The notes under the pieces were generated by a model. The model worked only from the letters and a program-made list of their open reading frames with translations, had not been told where the DNA came from and did no database searches. 64,000 nucleotides of DNA from an uncultured Eggerthella sp. (lineage in GTDB: Bacteria; Actinomycetota; Coriobacteriia; Coriobacteriales; Eggerthellaceae): positions 1-64,000 of the forward strand of contig CAUHNN010000010.1 in NCBI GenBank assembly GCA_959607715.1, in the 5' to 3' direction. Numbering within the stretch: the first letter of the stretch is position 1; each line of letters opens with the position of its first letter. A program made the translations under genes and the position numbers. Shown here in pieces: positions 8,189 to 16,118 of this stretch.

Positions 8189-10434
8189 TGGACGCCCAGA
8201 GCGCAGCGCGCATGGACGCGGCCACGCCCCCGGTGATCCATCATCTTTCCAGCCTCGCGGAAACGTATGCGACCCCGCTGCTCGTCGTGGGCTACGGATC
8301 GCCCATGAAGTCGCTCGTCAAGCTGTGCGCGAAGAACGAATGCGGCGAGATCTGGGTTACGGGGACGCAGGACAAGGAGCGGGCCTTTTCCTGCGGCGGC
8401 GCCGCCCGCGTCGCTCAGGTCGGGGCCTCCTTCGATGCCCGCCTATTCTCGAACGCCCACGCCGTGATGAACGCCGCCGATGCGTGCGGGGCCACGGTGC
8501 TGCTTGCCTGCACCGAGGAAATCGCCGCTGACGAGACCCTGCGCCGAGCGGCCCATCAGGCGGGCCTTCATCTGATGGTGCAGCTGCCCGGCGACCGCTC
8601 GAGGATGCTCTGGGTGGAATGCGCTCCCGATCCCGCCACGGCCGACGATCCGATCGCGTGGCGCAAGTGCCCGAAGTGCCGCCTTCAGCACGACGAGACG
8701 CTCGTGCTCGCCGGCCACGGGGTGTGCCCGACGTGCGGCGAGCTGTACCGCTTGACCTCGGACGAGCGGCTGGCGGAAACCTTCGATGCGGGGAGCTTCC
8801 GGGAATGGGACGTCCACCTCGAGGAAAACGATCCGTTGGCGTTTCCCGGTTTCGACGACCTTATCGCCACGCAGCGGGCGCGAAGCGGCCTCGACGAAGG
8901 CGTTCGCACGGGATGCGCGCGCCTTGATGGGCGCGATGTGGCCGTGTGCATCATGGAATCCACCTTCATGATGGGTTCGATGGGAACGGTCGTCGGGGAA
9001 AAGATCACCCGTGCCGTGGAGCGCGCCACCGAAGAGTGCTTGCCGCTCGTCATCTTCACCGCGTCGGGCGGTGCGCGCATGCAGGAAGGCCTCGCCTCCC
9101 TTATGCAGATGGGCAAGATCAGCGCCGCCCTTGAGCGTCATTCGCGGGCGGGGCTGCTCTACGTGTCGGTCATCACCGACCCGACGACCGGTGGCGTGAC
9201 GGCGTCGTTCGCCATGCAGGGCGATGTGATCATCTCCGAACCGCATGCGCTCATCGGCTTCGCCGGCAGACGCGTTATCCAGGACACCATCAAGCAGACG
9301 CTGCCGGAAGGCTTCCAGACCGCGGAATTCGCGCTTGAGCATGGCCTGATCGACGCGATCGTGGCGCGCGAGGACATGCGCGCCATCTTGGCGAACGTGC
9401 TTTCTATCCACTGCGCCGGGCCCGCTTCGCGTCAGGTGGATGCGGGTGACGAGGCGCGCATCATCGGCGCCGATCGTCCTTTGCAGCGTTTGGTGAAGGC
9501 CGCCGCCGACAAGAGGTCGGCCAAGCGCGAGGCGCAGGAAGAGCGCGCATCCCGCCCGAAGGGGTCGTTCTTCCTGAAGCGCGCGCTGCGTCGTCGCGGC
9601 GTCGCCGATGCACCTGCCGTGAAGCCTTCGCGCACCAAGGCCGCCAAGGACGACAACCCTGCGTGGGAAAGCGTCATGCGCGCCCGTAACGTGCATCGCC
9701 CGACGGCGGTGTACTACATCGAGTCGATGGTCGACGACTTCTTCGAGCTGCATGGCGATCGCGCATTCGGCGACGACGGCGCCATCGTCGGCGGCATCGG
9801 CTGGATCGACGGCATACCCGTCACCGTGGTGGCCGAGGAAAAAGGTGCCGACTTGCAACAGCGCATTAAGCGCAACTTCGGTTGCCCCCAGCCAGAGGGC
9901 TACCGTAAGAGTCTGCGCCTCATGCGCCAGGCGGAAAAGTTCGGCCGTCCCATCGTGTGCCTCGTCGACACGCAAGGCGCATTCTGCGGCATGGAGGCCG
10001 AGGAGCGCGGGCAGGGCAACGCCATCGCGGATAACTTGATCGCCATGGCGGGGCTTACGGTTCCGATCGTCTGCGTGGTCTTGGGCGAAGGCGGTTCGGG
10101 CGGCGCGCTGGCGCTTGCGATGGGCAACCGCGTGGCCATGCAGGAATACGCCGTCTATTCCGTTCTGTCTCCGGAGGGCTTCGCGTCGATCCTGTGGAAG
10201 GACCGCACGCGCGCGGCGGAGGCGGCTGCGGTGATGAAGATGAGCGCGGCCGAGGCGTGCGAGCTCGGTTTCATCGAGGAAGTGGTGAGCGAAGGCGCGG
10301 GGCCTGCCCACGAGAATCCCGAGCAGGCCGCATCGTTCGTGCATGATTTCGTGTCGCGTTCGCTTGCCGAGCTTGCGCCCCTTGGTCCTGAGGAGCTTAG
10401 GCAGCAGCGCTACGAGCGCTTTCGCGCGTTCTAG
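8188..10434 (+). CDS. accDA: Acetyl-CoA carboxylase carboxyltransferase, fused beta-alpha with extra N-terminal domain
   Basis: 748 aa. Transfers CO2 from carboxybiotin to acetyl-CoA, making malonyl-CoA for FabD. Three parts can be read. Residues 1 to about 155 are an extension not found in ordinary AccD; it has alternating beta/alpha character (LLVVGYGS, GEIWVTG, GATVLLACTEE) and a faint likeness to the N-terminal domain of biotin carboxylase. Residues 158-415 are AccD, with the zinc ribbon Cys161/164 and Cys180/183 and TASGGARMQEG. After a Lys/Arg-rich linker, residues 487-748 are AccA (FELHGDRAFGDD, GEGGSGGALAL, VLSPEGFASILWKD). It is the last gene of the operon. AccB and AccC are not in this window. 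Confidence 0.93.
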   Translation: MDAQSAARMDAATPPVIHHLSSLAETYATPLLVVGYGSPMKSLVKLCAKNECGEIWVTGTQDKERAFSCGGAARVAQVGASFDARLFSNAHAVMNAADACGATVLLACTEEIAADETLRRAAHQAGLHLMVQLPGDRSRMLWVECAPDPATADDPIAWRKCPKCRLQHDETLVLAGHGVCPTCGELYRLTSDERLAETFDAGSFREWDVHLEENDPLAFPGFDDLIATQRARSGLDEGVRTGCARLDGRDVAVCIMESTFMMGSMGTVVGEKITRAVERATEECLPLVIFTASGGARMQEGLASLMQMGKISAALERHSRAGLLYVSVITDPTTGGVTASFAMQGDVIISEPHALIGFAGRRVIQDTIKQTLPEGFQTAEFALEHGLIDAIVAREDMRAILANVLSIHCAGPASRQVDAGDEARIIGADRPLQRLVKAAADKRSAKREAQEERASRPKGSFFLKRALRRRGVADAPAVKPSRTKAAKDDNPAWESVMRARNVHRPTAVYYIESMVDDFFELHGDRAFGDDGAIVGGIGWIDGIPVTVVAEEKGADLQQRIKRNFGCPQPEGYRKSLRLMRQAEKFGRPIVCLVDTQGAFCGMEAEERGQGNAIADNLIAMAGLTVPIVCVVLGEGGSGGALALAMGNRVAMQEYAVYSVLSPEGFASILWKDRTRAAEAAAVMKMSAAEACELGFIEEVVSEGAGPAHENPEQAASFVHDFVSRSLAELAPLGPEELRQQRYERFRAF

Positions 10435-10459
10435 GCTGCTTGCTTGCTGACTGCTGCAT

Positions 10460-10508
10460 GCGCCCGTCTGGCTTGCGGTTCGATCCGCGGTCGGGCGGGC
10501 GCTTCGTC
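10460..10508 (+). terminator. Probable terminator of the fab operon
   Basis: A 9-bp stem (GCGCCCGTC with GGCGGGCGC, one G-T pair) encloses a smaller GCGG/CCGC hairpin; TTCGTCTGTT follows. The T-tract is poor. Confidence 0.5.
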
Positions 10509-10650
10509 TGTTCGGGGCGATTCAGGATGAATCAATGGGGCGTTATTGATAGGTATAGAACCACCTGATCATTTGACGCGTTCCCGACTGGCCGATGCTC
10601 GTAAAATAACGAAAGAGGGGACAGTATCCATCGATTTAGGAGGGAACAAT

Positions 10651-10935
10651 ATGGCAGAAGTTGAATACGTGGTTATCGCAGGTTTTCCGCATGCGGATTT
10701 CATGGCGGTAGCGCTCGACAAGGCCGGCAACGCTATTTCCGAGAAGATCTTCAAGGCGGATGACTTCACCCGCGAAATGGAGTCTTTCTTCGAAGCGTAC
10801 CCGGCTCCCCAGATCAAGATGATCGGTCCCAAGGACTATGCGATCGAATACAAGAAGATCCTCATCCAGGGTAAGTACGTCACCGAGCATCCAGGTATCC
10901 CGATCGACATCATGTATCGCGGCAGCTACGAGTAG
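10651..10935 (+). CDS. Small protein of unknown function (94 aa)
   Basis: Not recognised. A near-ideal ribosome-binding site, TTAGGAGGGAACAAT, precedes the ATG at 10651; the frame is open for 35 codons more upstream without a good start. The product is a soluble 94-aa protein (begins MAEVEYVVIAGFPHADFM, ends IDIMYRGSYE) with mixed charge, no Cys, no signal peptide and no membrane segment. It stands alone between two terminators, the second very strong, so it is a single-gene transcript with features of high expression. Codon use is less GC-skewed than in the flanking genes (AAG/GAA-rich), as expected for an abundant protein. Confidence 0.75.
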   Translation: MAEVEYVVIAGFPHADFMAVALDKAGNAISEKIFKADDFTREMESFFEAYPAPQIKMIGPKDYAIEYKKILIQGKYVTEHPGIPIDIMYRGSYE

Positions 10936-11007
10936 CATCGCTTAACGTGGCTGAGGAAGATAGAGGGGGCCTCGACCGCGTTTTTCAAGATGCTTGCGAA
11001 TCGTACC

Positions 11008-11050
11008 AAGCGGGTCGTCCGCCATCAGGCGGACGACCCGCTTTCGTTTT
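11008..11050 (+). terminator. Strong Rho-independent terminator
   Basis: Perfect 16-bp stem (11008-11023 with 11028-11043), tetraloop ATCA, then a T-rich tail. It ends the 94-aa protein gene. The following 175 bases before 11226 hold no other feature that I can support. Confidence 0.93.
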
Positions 11051-11225
11051 CAGCTAGCTAGCGACATCGAAGATGCCCGAGACGTAACGGTACTCATCTC
11101 CACGGGGAAGCGAACCCGTTCCTTCGCTGTGCCCTACGCCATGCGGAGAAGCCTGCGCTGCAGGGGGCAAGCGGTGATACACTCATGAACGTTTGTTTAG
11201 ATCGTTTAATGAAAAGCAGGTTTGA

Positions 11226-12653
11226 ATGGCTAAGAAAGCATTCACCACGGCGGCGAACGCCGCCACCTCGCGCGAGCACTTCGCTTCACGCATCGGTTTC
11301 ATTCTCATCGCAGCGGGTTGCGCCATCGGCATCGGCAACGTGTGGCGTTTCCCCTACATCACGGGCGAGTACGGCGGCGGTGCCTTCGTTTTGCTGTACT
11401 TGCTGTTCTTGGTGATCCTGGGCTTGCCCGTCATGGTCATGGAATTCGCCGTCGGCCGCGCCAGCCAGAAAAGCGCCGCGCAGGCCTTCGACGTTCTTGA
11501 GCCGAAGCGCCGCTTCCATTGGTTTTCCTGGTGGGGCTACATCGGCTGCATGCTGCTGATGATGTTCTACACCACGGTTGCCGGATGGATGCTGGCCTAC
11601 ATCCCGAAGATGGCCACAGGCACGTTCGACGGCGCCGGCGCCGAAGCGGCTGCCGCCACCTTCAGCGCGCTTCTGGCTAACCCCAGCGAGCTGATCGGCT
11701 GGATGATCGCGGCGGTCGCCATCGGGTTCGCCATCTGCAGCCTGGGCCTTCAGAAGGGCGTCGAGCGCATCACCAAGTGGCTTATGGCCATTTTGTTCGT
11801 GGTCATGATCGCGCTGTGCGTCCGCACCATGACGCTGCCTGGCGGCGGGGAAGGCATCGCCTTCTACCTCATCCCCGATTTCAGCCGCATGTTCGAAGGC
11901 GGTATGGCAACCTTCGGCGAAGCGGTGTATGCCGCCATGGGCCAAGCGTTCTTCTCGCTTTCGCTCGGCATCGCGGCGATGGAGATCTTCGGCTCCTACA
12001 TCAACAAGGAGCGGCGCCTGATGAGCGAAGCCGTGTCCGTCACGGCCCTGAACACCGTCGTGGCCATCCTGGCGGGCCTCATCATCTTCCCGGCGTGCTT
12101 TGCCTACAATGTCACGCCCGATTCCGGCCCGTCGCTCGTGTTCGTCACGCTGCCCTTGGTCTTCGGGCAGATGCCGCTCGGCAGTCTGTGGGGTGCGCTG
12201 TTCTTCGTGTTCATGAGCTTCGCCGCTCTTTCCACGGTCATCGCCGTGTTCGAGAACCTGATTAGCTTCTGCATGGACAAGTGGGGCATCACGCGTCGCC
12301 GCGCCGTTGCCGTCAACGGCATCCTGGTGCTGGTGCTGAGCCTGCCCTGCGCGCTTGGCTTCAACGTTCTTTCGGGCGTGACCATCCCCGGCATCGGCGA
12401 CATTCAGTCGATCGAGGACTTCATCGTGTCGAACAACATGCTGCCCTTGGGTGCTCTGATCTTCGTTTTGTTCTGCACGCGCCGCTACGGCTGGGGCTGG
12501 GACAATTTCCTCAAGGAAGCCGACACCGGCATCGGCATCAAGTTCCCCGCGTGGAGCCGCGTGTGGGTGTCGTACGGCATCCCGGTGCTCATCGTGATCA
12601 TTTTCGTGATGGGCTACGCGCCGAAGATCGCACTGTGGTTGGGTTTGTCGTAA
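11226..12653 (+). CDS. Neurotransmitter:sodium symporter family transporter
   Basis: 475 aa LeuT-fold membrane protein that takes up an amino acid or amine with Na+. The signature of TM1 is clear: FILIAAGCAIGIGNVWRFPYI, with the unwound GN-WRFPY segment that binds Na+ and substrate; then GGGAFVLLYLLFLVILGLP and EFAVGRAS in TM2. About 11-12 membrane spans are predicted by eye, as in bacterial TnaT/MhsT/LeuT. It is monocistronic, ended by a terminator shared with the convergent merR gene. Substrate cannot be read; hydrophobic or aromatic amino acids are common in the family. Confidence 0.93.
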   Translation: MAKKAFTTAANAATSREHFASRIGFILIAAGCAIGIGNVWRFPYITGEYGGGAFVLLYLLFLVILGLPVMVMEFAVGRASQKSAAQAFDVLEPKRRFHWFSWWGYIGCMLLMMFYTTVAGWMLAYIPKMATGTFDGAGAEAAAATFSALLANPSELIGWMIAAVAIGFAICSLGLQKGVERITKWLMAILFVVMIALCVRTMTLPGGGEGIAFYLIPDFSRMFEGGMATFGEAVYAAMGQAFFSLSLGIAAMEIFGSYINKERRLMSEAVSVTALNTVVAILAGLIIFPACFAYNVTPDSGPSLVFVTLPLVFGQMPLGSLWGALFFVFMSFAALSTVIAVFENLISFCMDKWGITRRRAVAVNGILVLVLSLPCALGFNVLSGVTIPGIGDIQSIEDFIVSNNMLPLGALIFVLFCTRRYGWGWDNFLKEADTGIGIKFPAWSRVWVSYGIPVLIVIIFVMGYAPKIALWLGLS

Positions 12654-12710
12654 ACTAGTTCATTGGGCGCCCTGCATGCGTCGGGGCGCAGGTGAATGCC
12701 ATTTTCCCGG

Positions 12711-12746
12711 AACCCTTCCTCGCTTCAGGCGAGGAAGGGTTTTTTC
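12711..12746. terminator. Bidirectional terminator between NSS gene and merR
   Basis: 13-bp perfect stem (AACCCTTCCTCGC with GCGAGGAAGGGTT) around TTCAG, followed on the plus strand by TTTTTT. The hairpin loop contains the stop codon of the minus-strand merR gene. Confidence 0.9.
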
Positions 12747-13549
12747 GCTTTGAGGGCTTCGAGGACGTAGGACTGCTTGGATACCTCCTTGTCCCAGACC
12801 TCGGTGAGCAAGTAGTAGCCAGGCGCCTGTTCGAGCGTTTCCTCGAAGGCGGTCATGCAGCCTTCGAGGCTGTTCGCCTTGATGCGCCTGCCCGTGCAGG
12901 TGCGCGGGGAGATGGACATGAGCGTGAAGCCTTCGCGCAGAGGCGCTTCGGGTGCTCTGGCGATGCGAATGTAGGCGTAGGCGTGCGAGTCGACGCTGTC
13001 TTCGCCGCTGCTTGGCGCGGAGATGGACAAACCTTGGAAATAGAGGGGGCAGGCGCCCTTTTCGTTTGCGTCTACATAGAGCGCGGCCATGAGCTCGACG
13101 TAGGAGCGGACGTTGAAGGTACGCTCTTTCCATGGGGCGGCGATGACGCTCCATTCGCCTACGGTTCGTTCATAGGGCGCGCTTTTCGCGCTGTAACGGT
13201 CTTGCAGTGACGCTTCTTCCAGGAAGGTGTCGATGCGCATGAGGGAATCCTCGGCCTGGCGGATGCGCTTGTGCGCAAGGTCGCGTCCCGTTTCAAGGAG
13301 GGTATCCATGTTGAGCATGCCGCGTTCGTCGGTGTAGTTGAGTAGCGACTTCAAGGGGATATCAAGTTCTGAGCAGGCGATTATCACGTCGAGGTCGAAC
13401 AGCTGGCCAGGGGCGTAGTAACGATACCCGCTGCTCGGATCGACGTCGACGGGAGAGAACAGCCCGATGGATTCGTAGTAGCGCAGCGCTTTGACGCTAA
13501 CCTTCTTGAGCTTGGCCACTTCTCCGATGGAAAGAAGGTTTTTCCTCAT
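12725..13549 (-). CDS. MerR family regulator, BmrR/BltR-like
   Basis: 274 aa. The N-terminal winged helix (residues 6-75) has LLSIGEVAKLKKVSVKALRYYESIGLF; a coiled-coil dimer helix follows near residues 80-115; the rest is a GyrI-like ligand-binding domain (for example SHAYAYIRIARAP and PGYYLLTEVWDKEV). This is the layout of B. subtilis BmrR and BltR, which sense lipophilic cations and activate efflux genes. It is divergent from a two-gene SMR pump, with a MerR-type promoter between them (13559-13589), so it most likely activates that pump. Confidence 0.9.
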   Translation of the reverse strand: MRKNLLSIGEVAKLKKVSVKALRYYESIGLFSPVDVDPSSGYRYYAPGQLFDLDVIIACSELDIPLKSLLNYTDERGMLNMDTLLETGRDLAHKRIRQAEDSLMRIDTFLEEASLQDRYSAKSAPYERTVGEWSVIAAPWKERTFNVRSYVELMAALYVDANEKGACPLYFQGLSISAPSSGEDSVDSHAYAYIRIARAPEAPLREGFTLMSISPRTCTGRRIKANSLEGCMTAFEETLEQAPGYYLLTEVWDKEVSKQSYVLEALKAKKPFLA

Positions 13550-13558
13550 GGTTCCCCC

Positions 13559-13589
13559 TTGACTCTGCCCTTAGGGGAGAGTTTAGCAT
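13559..13589 (+). promoter_or_regulatory. MerR-type promoter and operator of the SMR pump
   Basis: -35 TTGACT (13559-13564), a 19-base spacer, and -10 TAGCAT (13584-13589). The spacer holds the dyad ACTCTGCCC-TTA-GGGGAGAGT (13562-13582, 8 of 9 arm bases paired). A 19-bp spacer with an internal dyad is the hallmark of promoters that MerR proteins twist into shape. Confidence 0.8.
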
Positions 13590-13645
13590 GGTAACCCGTC
13601 GAGTCGATGCAGGGTGCATCGGTGCAGGCTGAGAATGAATTGGAG

Positions 13646-13969
13646 ATGAAAGTGCTTCCTTATCTGATGATATGCGCTTCGGTGGTGAGCGAGGTGTTCG
13701 CTGACACGATGATGAAGGTTTCGGATGGTTTTCGCCGCAAGCTTCCCATCGTCGGCGTGGTGGCGGGCTACGCGTGCTCGTTCTGGATGCTCTCCCACGT
13801 GCTTATGATGTTGCCGCTGGGGCCGGTGTACGCCGCCTGGACCGGCTTGGGAATCGCGTTGACCGCCGTCGTGGGCGCGATTCTGTGGAAAGAGGGCTTC
13901 AACGCCAAGAAGGTGGTCGGGCTGATCGCCATCATCGTCGGTGTCGCTTTGCTGAGGTTGGGAGTGTAG
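13646..13969 (+). CDS. SMR family multidrug efflux subunit (first of pair)
   Basis: 107 aa, four membrane helices, the usual size of SMR proton antiporters. The essential membrane Glu of TM1 is at residue 16 in SVVSEVFADTMMK; the signatures LGPVYAAWTGLG and GLIAIIVGVALL are present. The ATG at 13646 starts the TM1 context directly, although its Shine-Dalgarno is poor; an upstream ATG at 13607 would add 13 residues. It precedes a second SMR gene by 3 bases, so the pair probably forms a hetero-oligomer like EbrAB or YkkCD. Confidence 0.88.
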   Translation: MKVLPYLMICASVVSEVFADTMMKVSDGFRRKLPIVGVVAGYACSFWMLSHVLMMLPLGPVYAAWTGLGIALTAVVGAILWKEGFNAKKVVGLIAIIVGVALLRLGV

Positions 13970-13972
13970 AAG

Positions 13973-14422
13973 ATGGAAGATCTGAAAAAGGAAAAGGCCC
14001 AGCGCACCAAGGAATCCCTGAAGGAAGGGAAGGACCAGGTGGTGAAGGAGAAGATGGCGTCGAAGCGCCCGTATTTCGTGCTTCTGGCCATCTCCATCGT
14101 CAGCGAGGTCATCGCCACCGTTTCCCTGAAGGAATCCGAGGCGTTCATGGTGCTGGGGCCGAGCATCGTGGTGGTTATCTGCTACGGCATCGCCATTTCG
14201 CTTCTGGTGGTCATCCTGCGTCATCTGCCGCTTGGGTTGGTGTACGGCATTTGGGGCGGTATCGGCACGGCGGCTACCATGATCGTGGGCGTGATCATCT
14301 GGAACGACCCGTTCACGCCGATCATGGGCGTTGCGGTGGTGCTGATCGTGGGCGGTGTGTACCTGCTCAACAAGGGCACCGACGAGATCGAGCATAAGCG
14401 CGCGCAGGAAGAGCGTCTGTAG
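13973..14422 (+). CDS. SMR family multidrug efflux subunit (second of pair)
   Basis: 149 aa. Same four-helix fold as its neighbour, with the conserved Glu in IVSEVIATVSLKE and GLVYGIWGGIG, but it carries a charged Lys/Glu-rich N-terminal extension of about 30 residues and a charged tail. The extension is unusual for SMR proteins and would lie in the cytoplasm; it could set the topology of this half, so that the two subunits sit antiparallel. Translated right after the first subunit. Confidence 0.88.
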   Translation: MEDLKKEKAQRTKESLKEGKDQVVKEKMASKRPYFVLLAISIVSEVIATVSLKESEAFMVLGPSIVVVICYGIAISLLVVILRHLPLGLVYGIWGGIGTAATMIVGVIIWNDPFTPIMGVAVVLIVGGVYLLNKGTDEIEHKRAQEERL

Positions 14423-14474
14423 GGGCGAGCGAGGCGTGTGGGAGGTACCGCAGCATCTTCGACAATGGTAAAAT

Positions 14475-14507
14475 ATCTTCGCCAATTACTATAGCTATGA
14501 CGAAGAT
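14475..14507 (+). promoter_or_regulatory. Inverted repeat upstream of fic
   Basis: ATCTTCG (14475-14481) and CGAAGAT (14501-14507) flank an AT-rich 19-base segment, 24 bases before the fic ATG. It may be an operator or a leader hairpin. Confidence 0.35.
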
Positions 14508-14530
14508 TATGTCAGGATGGCGGAGATGCT

Positions 14531-15577
14531 ATGGCTCAGTTCGAATACGGAAAGGTGCTCGATACGTTGATGATTCCTGAGGTGGTTTCAGCTCTCGGGG
14601 ACATCCGTGAGCTGAAAGGGAAAACCGCATCGCTTTCCGCAATCAGTCCCGAAACGTTCTCGGCGCTGGTCGAGGTTGTCAAGATCCAAAGCACGGGCGC
14701 CTCGAACAGGATCGAGAACATCTCCACCTCCGACAAGCGGCTGCGCGAGCTCATGGTGGACAAAACGGATCCGAGAAACCGCGACGAGCGGGAGATCGCG
14801 GGCTATCGGTACGTCTTGAACGAGATTCATGAGAGCCACGATGACATTCCCATCACGCCGAACGTCATCCTCCAGCTCCACCGCGACCTGTATCGCTTCT
14901 CGGGAGATTCATACGCCGGCAGATGGAAGGATTCCGATAACGTGATCGCCGAGCGCACGGCGCAAGGCGAGCTGGTCGCGCGATTCGTGCCGACTTCCGC
15001 CGCCGGCACCCCCGTCGCCGTCGAGAGGATTTGCTCCGAGTACGTGCGACAGATAAGCGCCGGGGCGTACGACCCCTTGCTTGTGTCGCTCATCTTCGTC
15101 TTCGACTTCGTGTGCATCCACCCCTTCAACGACGGGAACGGCCGCATGAGCAGGTTGCTCATGCTGCTGCTCATGTACCGGAACGGGTACGACGTGGGGA
15201 AATACATCTCGATAGAGAAGGAGATCGAGAAGACCAAGGAGACGTATTACGAGGCCTTGGCGGCGAGTTCTTCAGGATGGCGGGACGGTGAAAACGATTA
15301 CGCCCCCTTCGTCACCTGCATGCTGGGCATAGTGGCCGCCTGCTACAGAGAACTTGGCGGCAGGTTCTCTGTAGTGGTTTCGCCTGTTGGAAACGAGGAG
15401 GCTGTGAGGGCGTTCTTCGACAGGCTGATCGGGACGGCGACGAAGCGCGAGATCATGGACGCTAGCCCCGACATGAGCCAACGCACGCTGGAGCGCATTC
15501 TCGCGAAGCTCCAAGAAGAAGGAGTCGTCGAGAAAGTCGGCGCCGCGAGATTGACGGCGTATCGGCGCAGGGGGTAG
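14531..15577 (+). CDS. Fic family protein (adenylyltransferase)
   Basis: 348 aa. Fic proteins move AMP from ATP to a hydroxyl side chain of a target protein. The active-site loop HPFNDGNGR (residues 197-205) is intact with its catalytic His197. An inhibitory helix motif of the class II type, SNRIEN (58-63), lies in the N-terminal part, so the protein should be self-inhibited until Glu62 is displaced. Residues 90-160 have the Fic/DOC flap; the last 60 form a winged helix (SQRTLERILAKLQEEGVVEKVG) often found on such proteins. It stands alone; no Fic antitoxin gene adjoins it. Target unknown. Confidence 0.9.
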   Translation: MAQFEYGKVLDTLMIPEVVSALGDIRELKGKTASLSAISPETFSALVEVVKIQSTGASNRIENISTSDKRLRELMVDKTDPRNRDEREIAGYRYVLNEIHESHDDIPITPNVILQLHRDLYRFSGDSYAGRWKDSDNVIAERTAQGELVARFVPTSAAGTPVAVERICSEYVRQISAGAYDPLLVSLIFVFDFVCIHPFNDGNGRMSRLLMLLLMYRNGYDVGKYISIEKEIEKTKETYYEALAASSSGWRDGENDYAPFVTCMLGIVAACYRELGGRFSVVVSPVGNEEAVRAFFDRLIGTATKREIMDASPDMSQRTLERILAKLQEEGVVEKVGAARLTAYRRRG

Positions 15578-15784
15578 GGCCTTACGGCGCGTGCGGGTAA
15601 CGTGCAATTCCGTACGTGAAGGTGACGAACCACCTGCCTGTGATTGCCTTGTTGCCTTCGACCGGGAGTGCCGCCTCGTCGTTGGTTCGTTCGCGCGCGG
15701 CACCGTGCGGGCACGCCGCGCGACACAGCGCCCCTTTTCGTCTGCGCGACGATTGAGCCGTCTCGGTCCATTTGGTGCGCGGTA

Positions 15785-15982
15785 TTCCAGATTGATTACG
15801 ACGCCCTCGAAGAGCGCGACCGTCTTGCCATCGAGTACATGCTGGGCGGCATTCTGTCGCTTCTTGCCTATAAGGCCGACGTCAATCCTGCGATGTCATT
15901 CAGCGATGTCTCTGCCGCTGGCATTGATCGTCAAGCGGCCACTCTCCTCAAGCAGATGAGCGCGCAACAGCATCGCGCGTGA
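15785..15982 (+). pseudogene. Fragment of an unrecognised gene
   Basis: The 541 bases between fic and the gene at 16119 hold no complete gene. Bases 15785-15982 read as protein-like sequence (IDYDALEERDRLAIEYMLGG, then SLLAYKADVNPAMSF and ending QMSAQQHRA) with normal codon use, but there is no start codon or ribosome-binding site in frame. It looks like the 3' end of a lost gene. The identity of the parent is unknown. Confidence 0.35.
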
Positions 15983-16118
15983 ACAGGGGAGGCGGGAGTG
16001 CGAAACAGGGTGGAATAGGGGACGTAGCACTGTTCCATCTCCTGTTGCCTGCTGCTTGGGCGCGTGCTTGCCGGGGCATTCGGGGCTTTTGGATTTGGTT
16101 TTGCCCCCGCCCGCGTCC

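Noticed and set aside
8443..10344. 633-codon open frame on the minus strand opposite accDA
   Set aside because: Mirror of a GC-rich coding region; no ribosome-binding site and no recognised domain.
10475..10490. GGTTCGATCC, which looks like the T-arm of a tRNA
   Set aside because: It lies inside the fab operon terminator hairpin; no acceptor, D or anticodon arms can be built around it.
10573..10607. TTGACG and TAAAAT as promoter of the 94-aa protein gene
   Set aside because: The spacer would be 23 bases, too long for a normal sigma-70 promoter.
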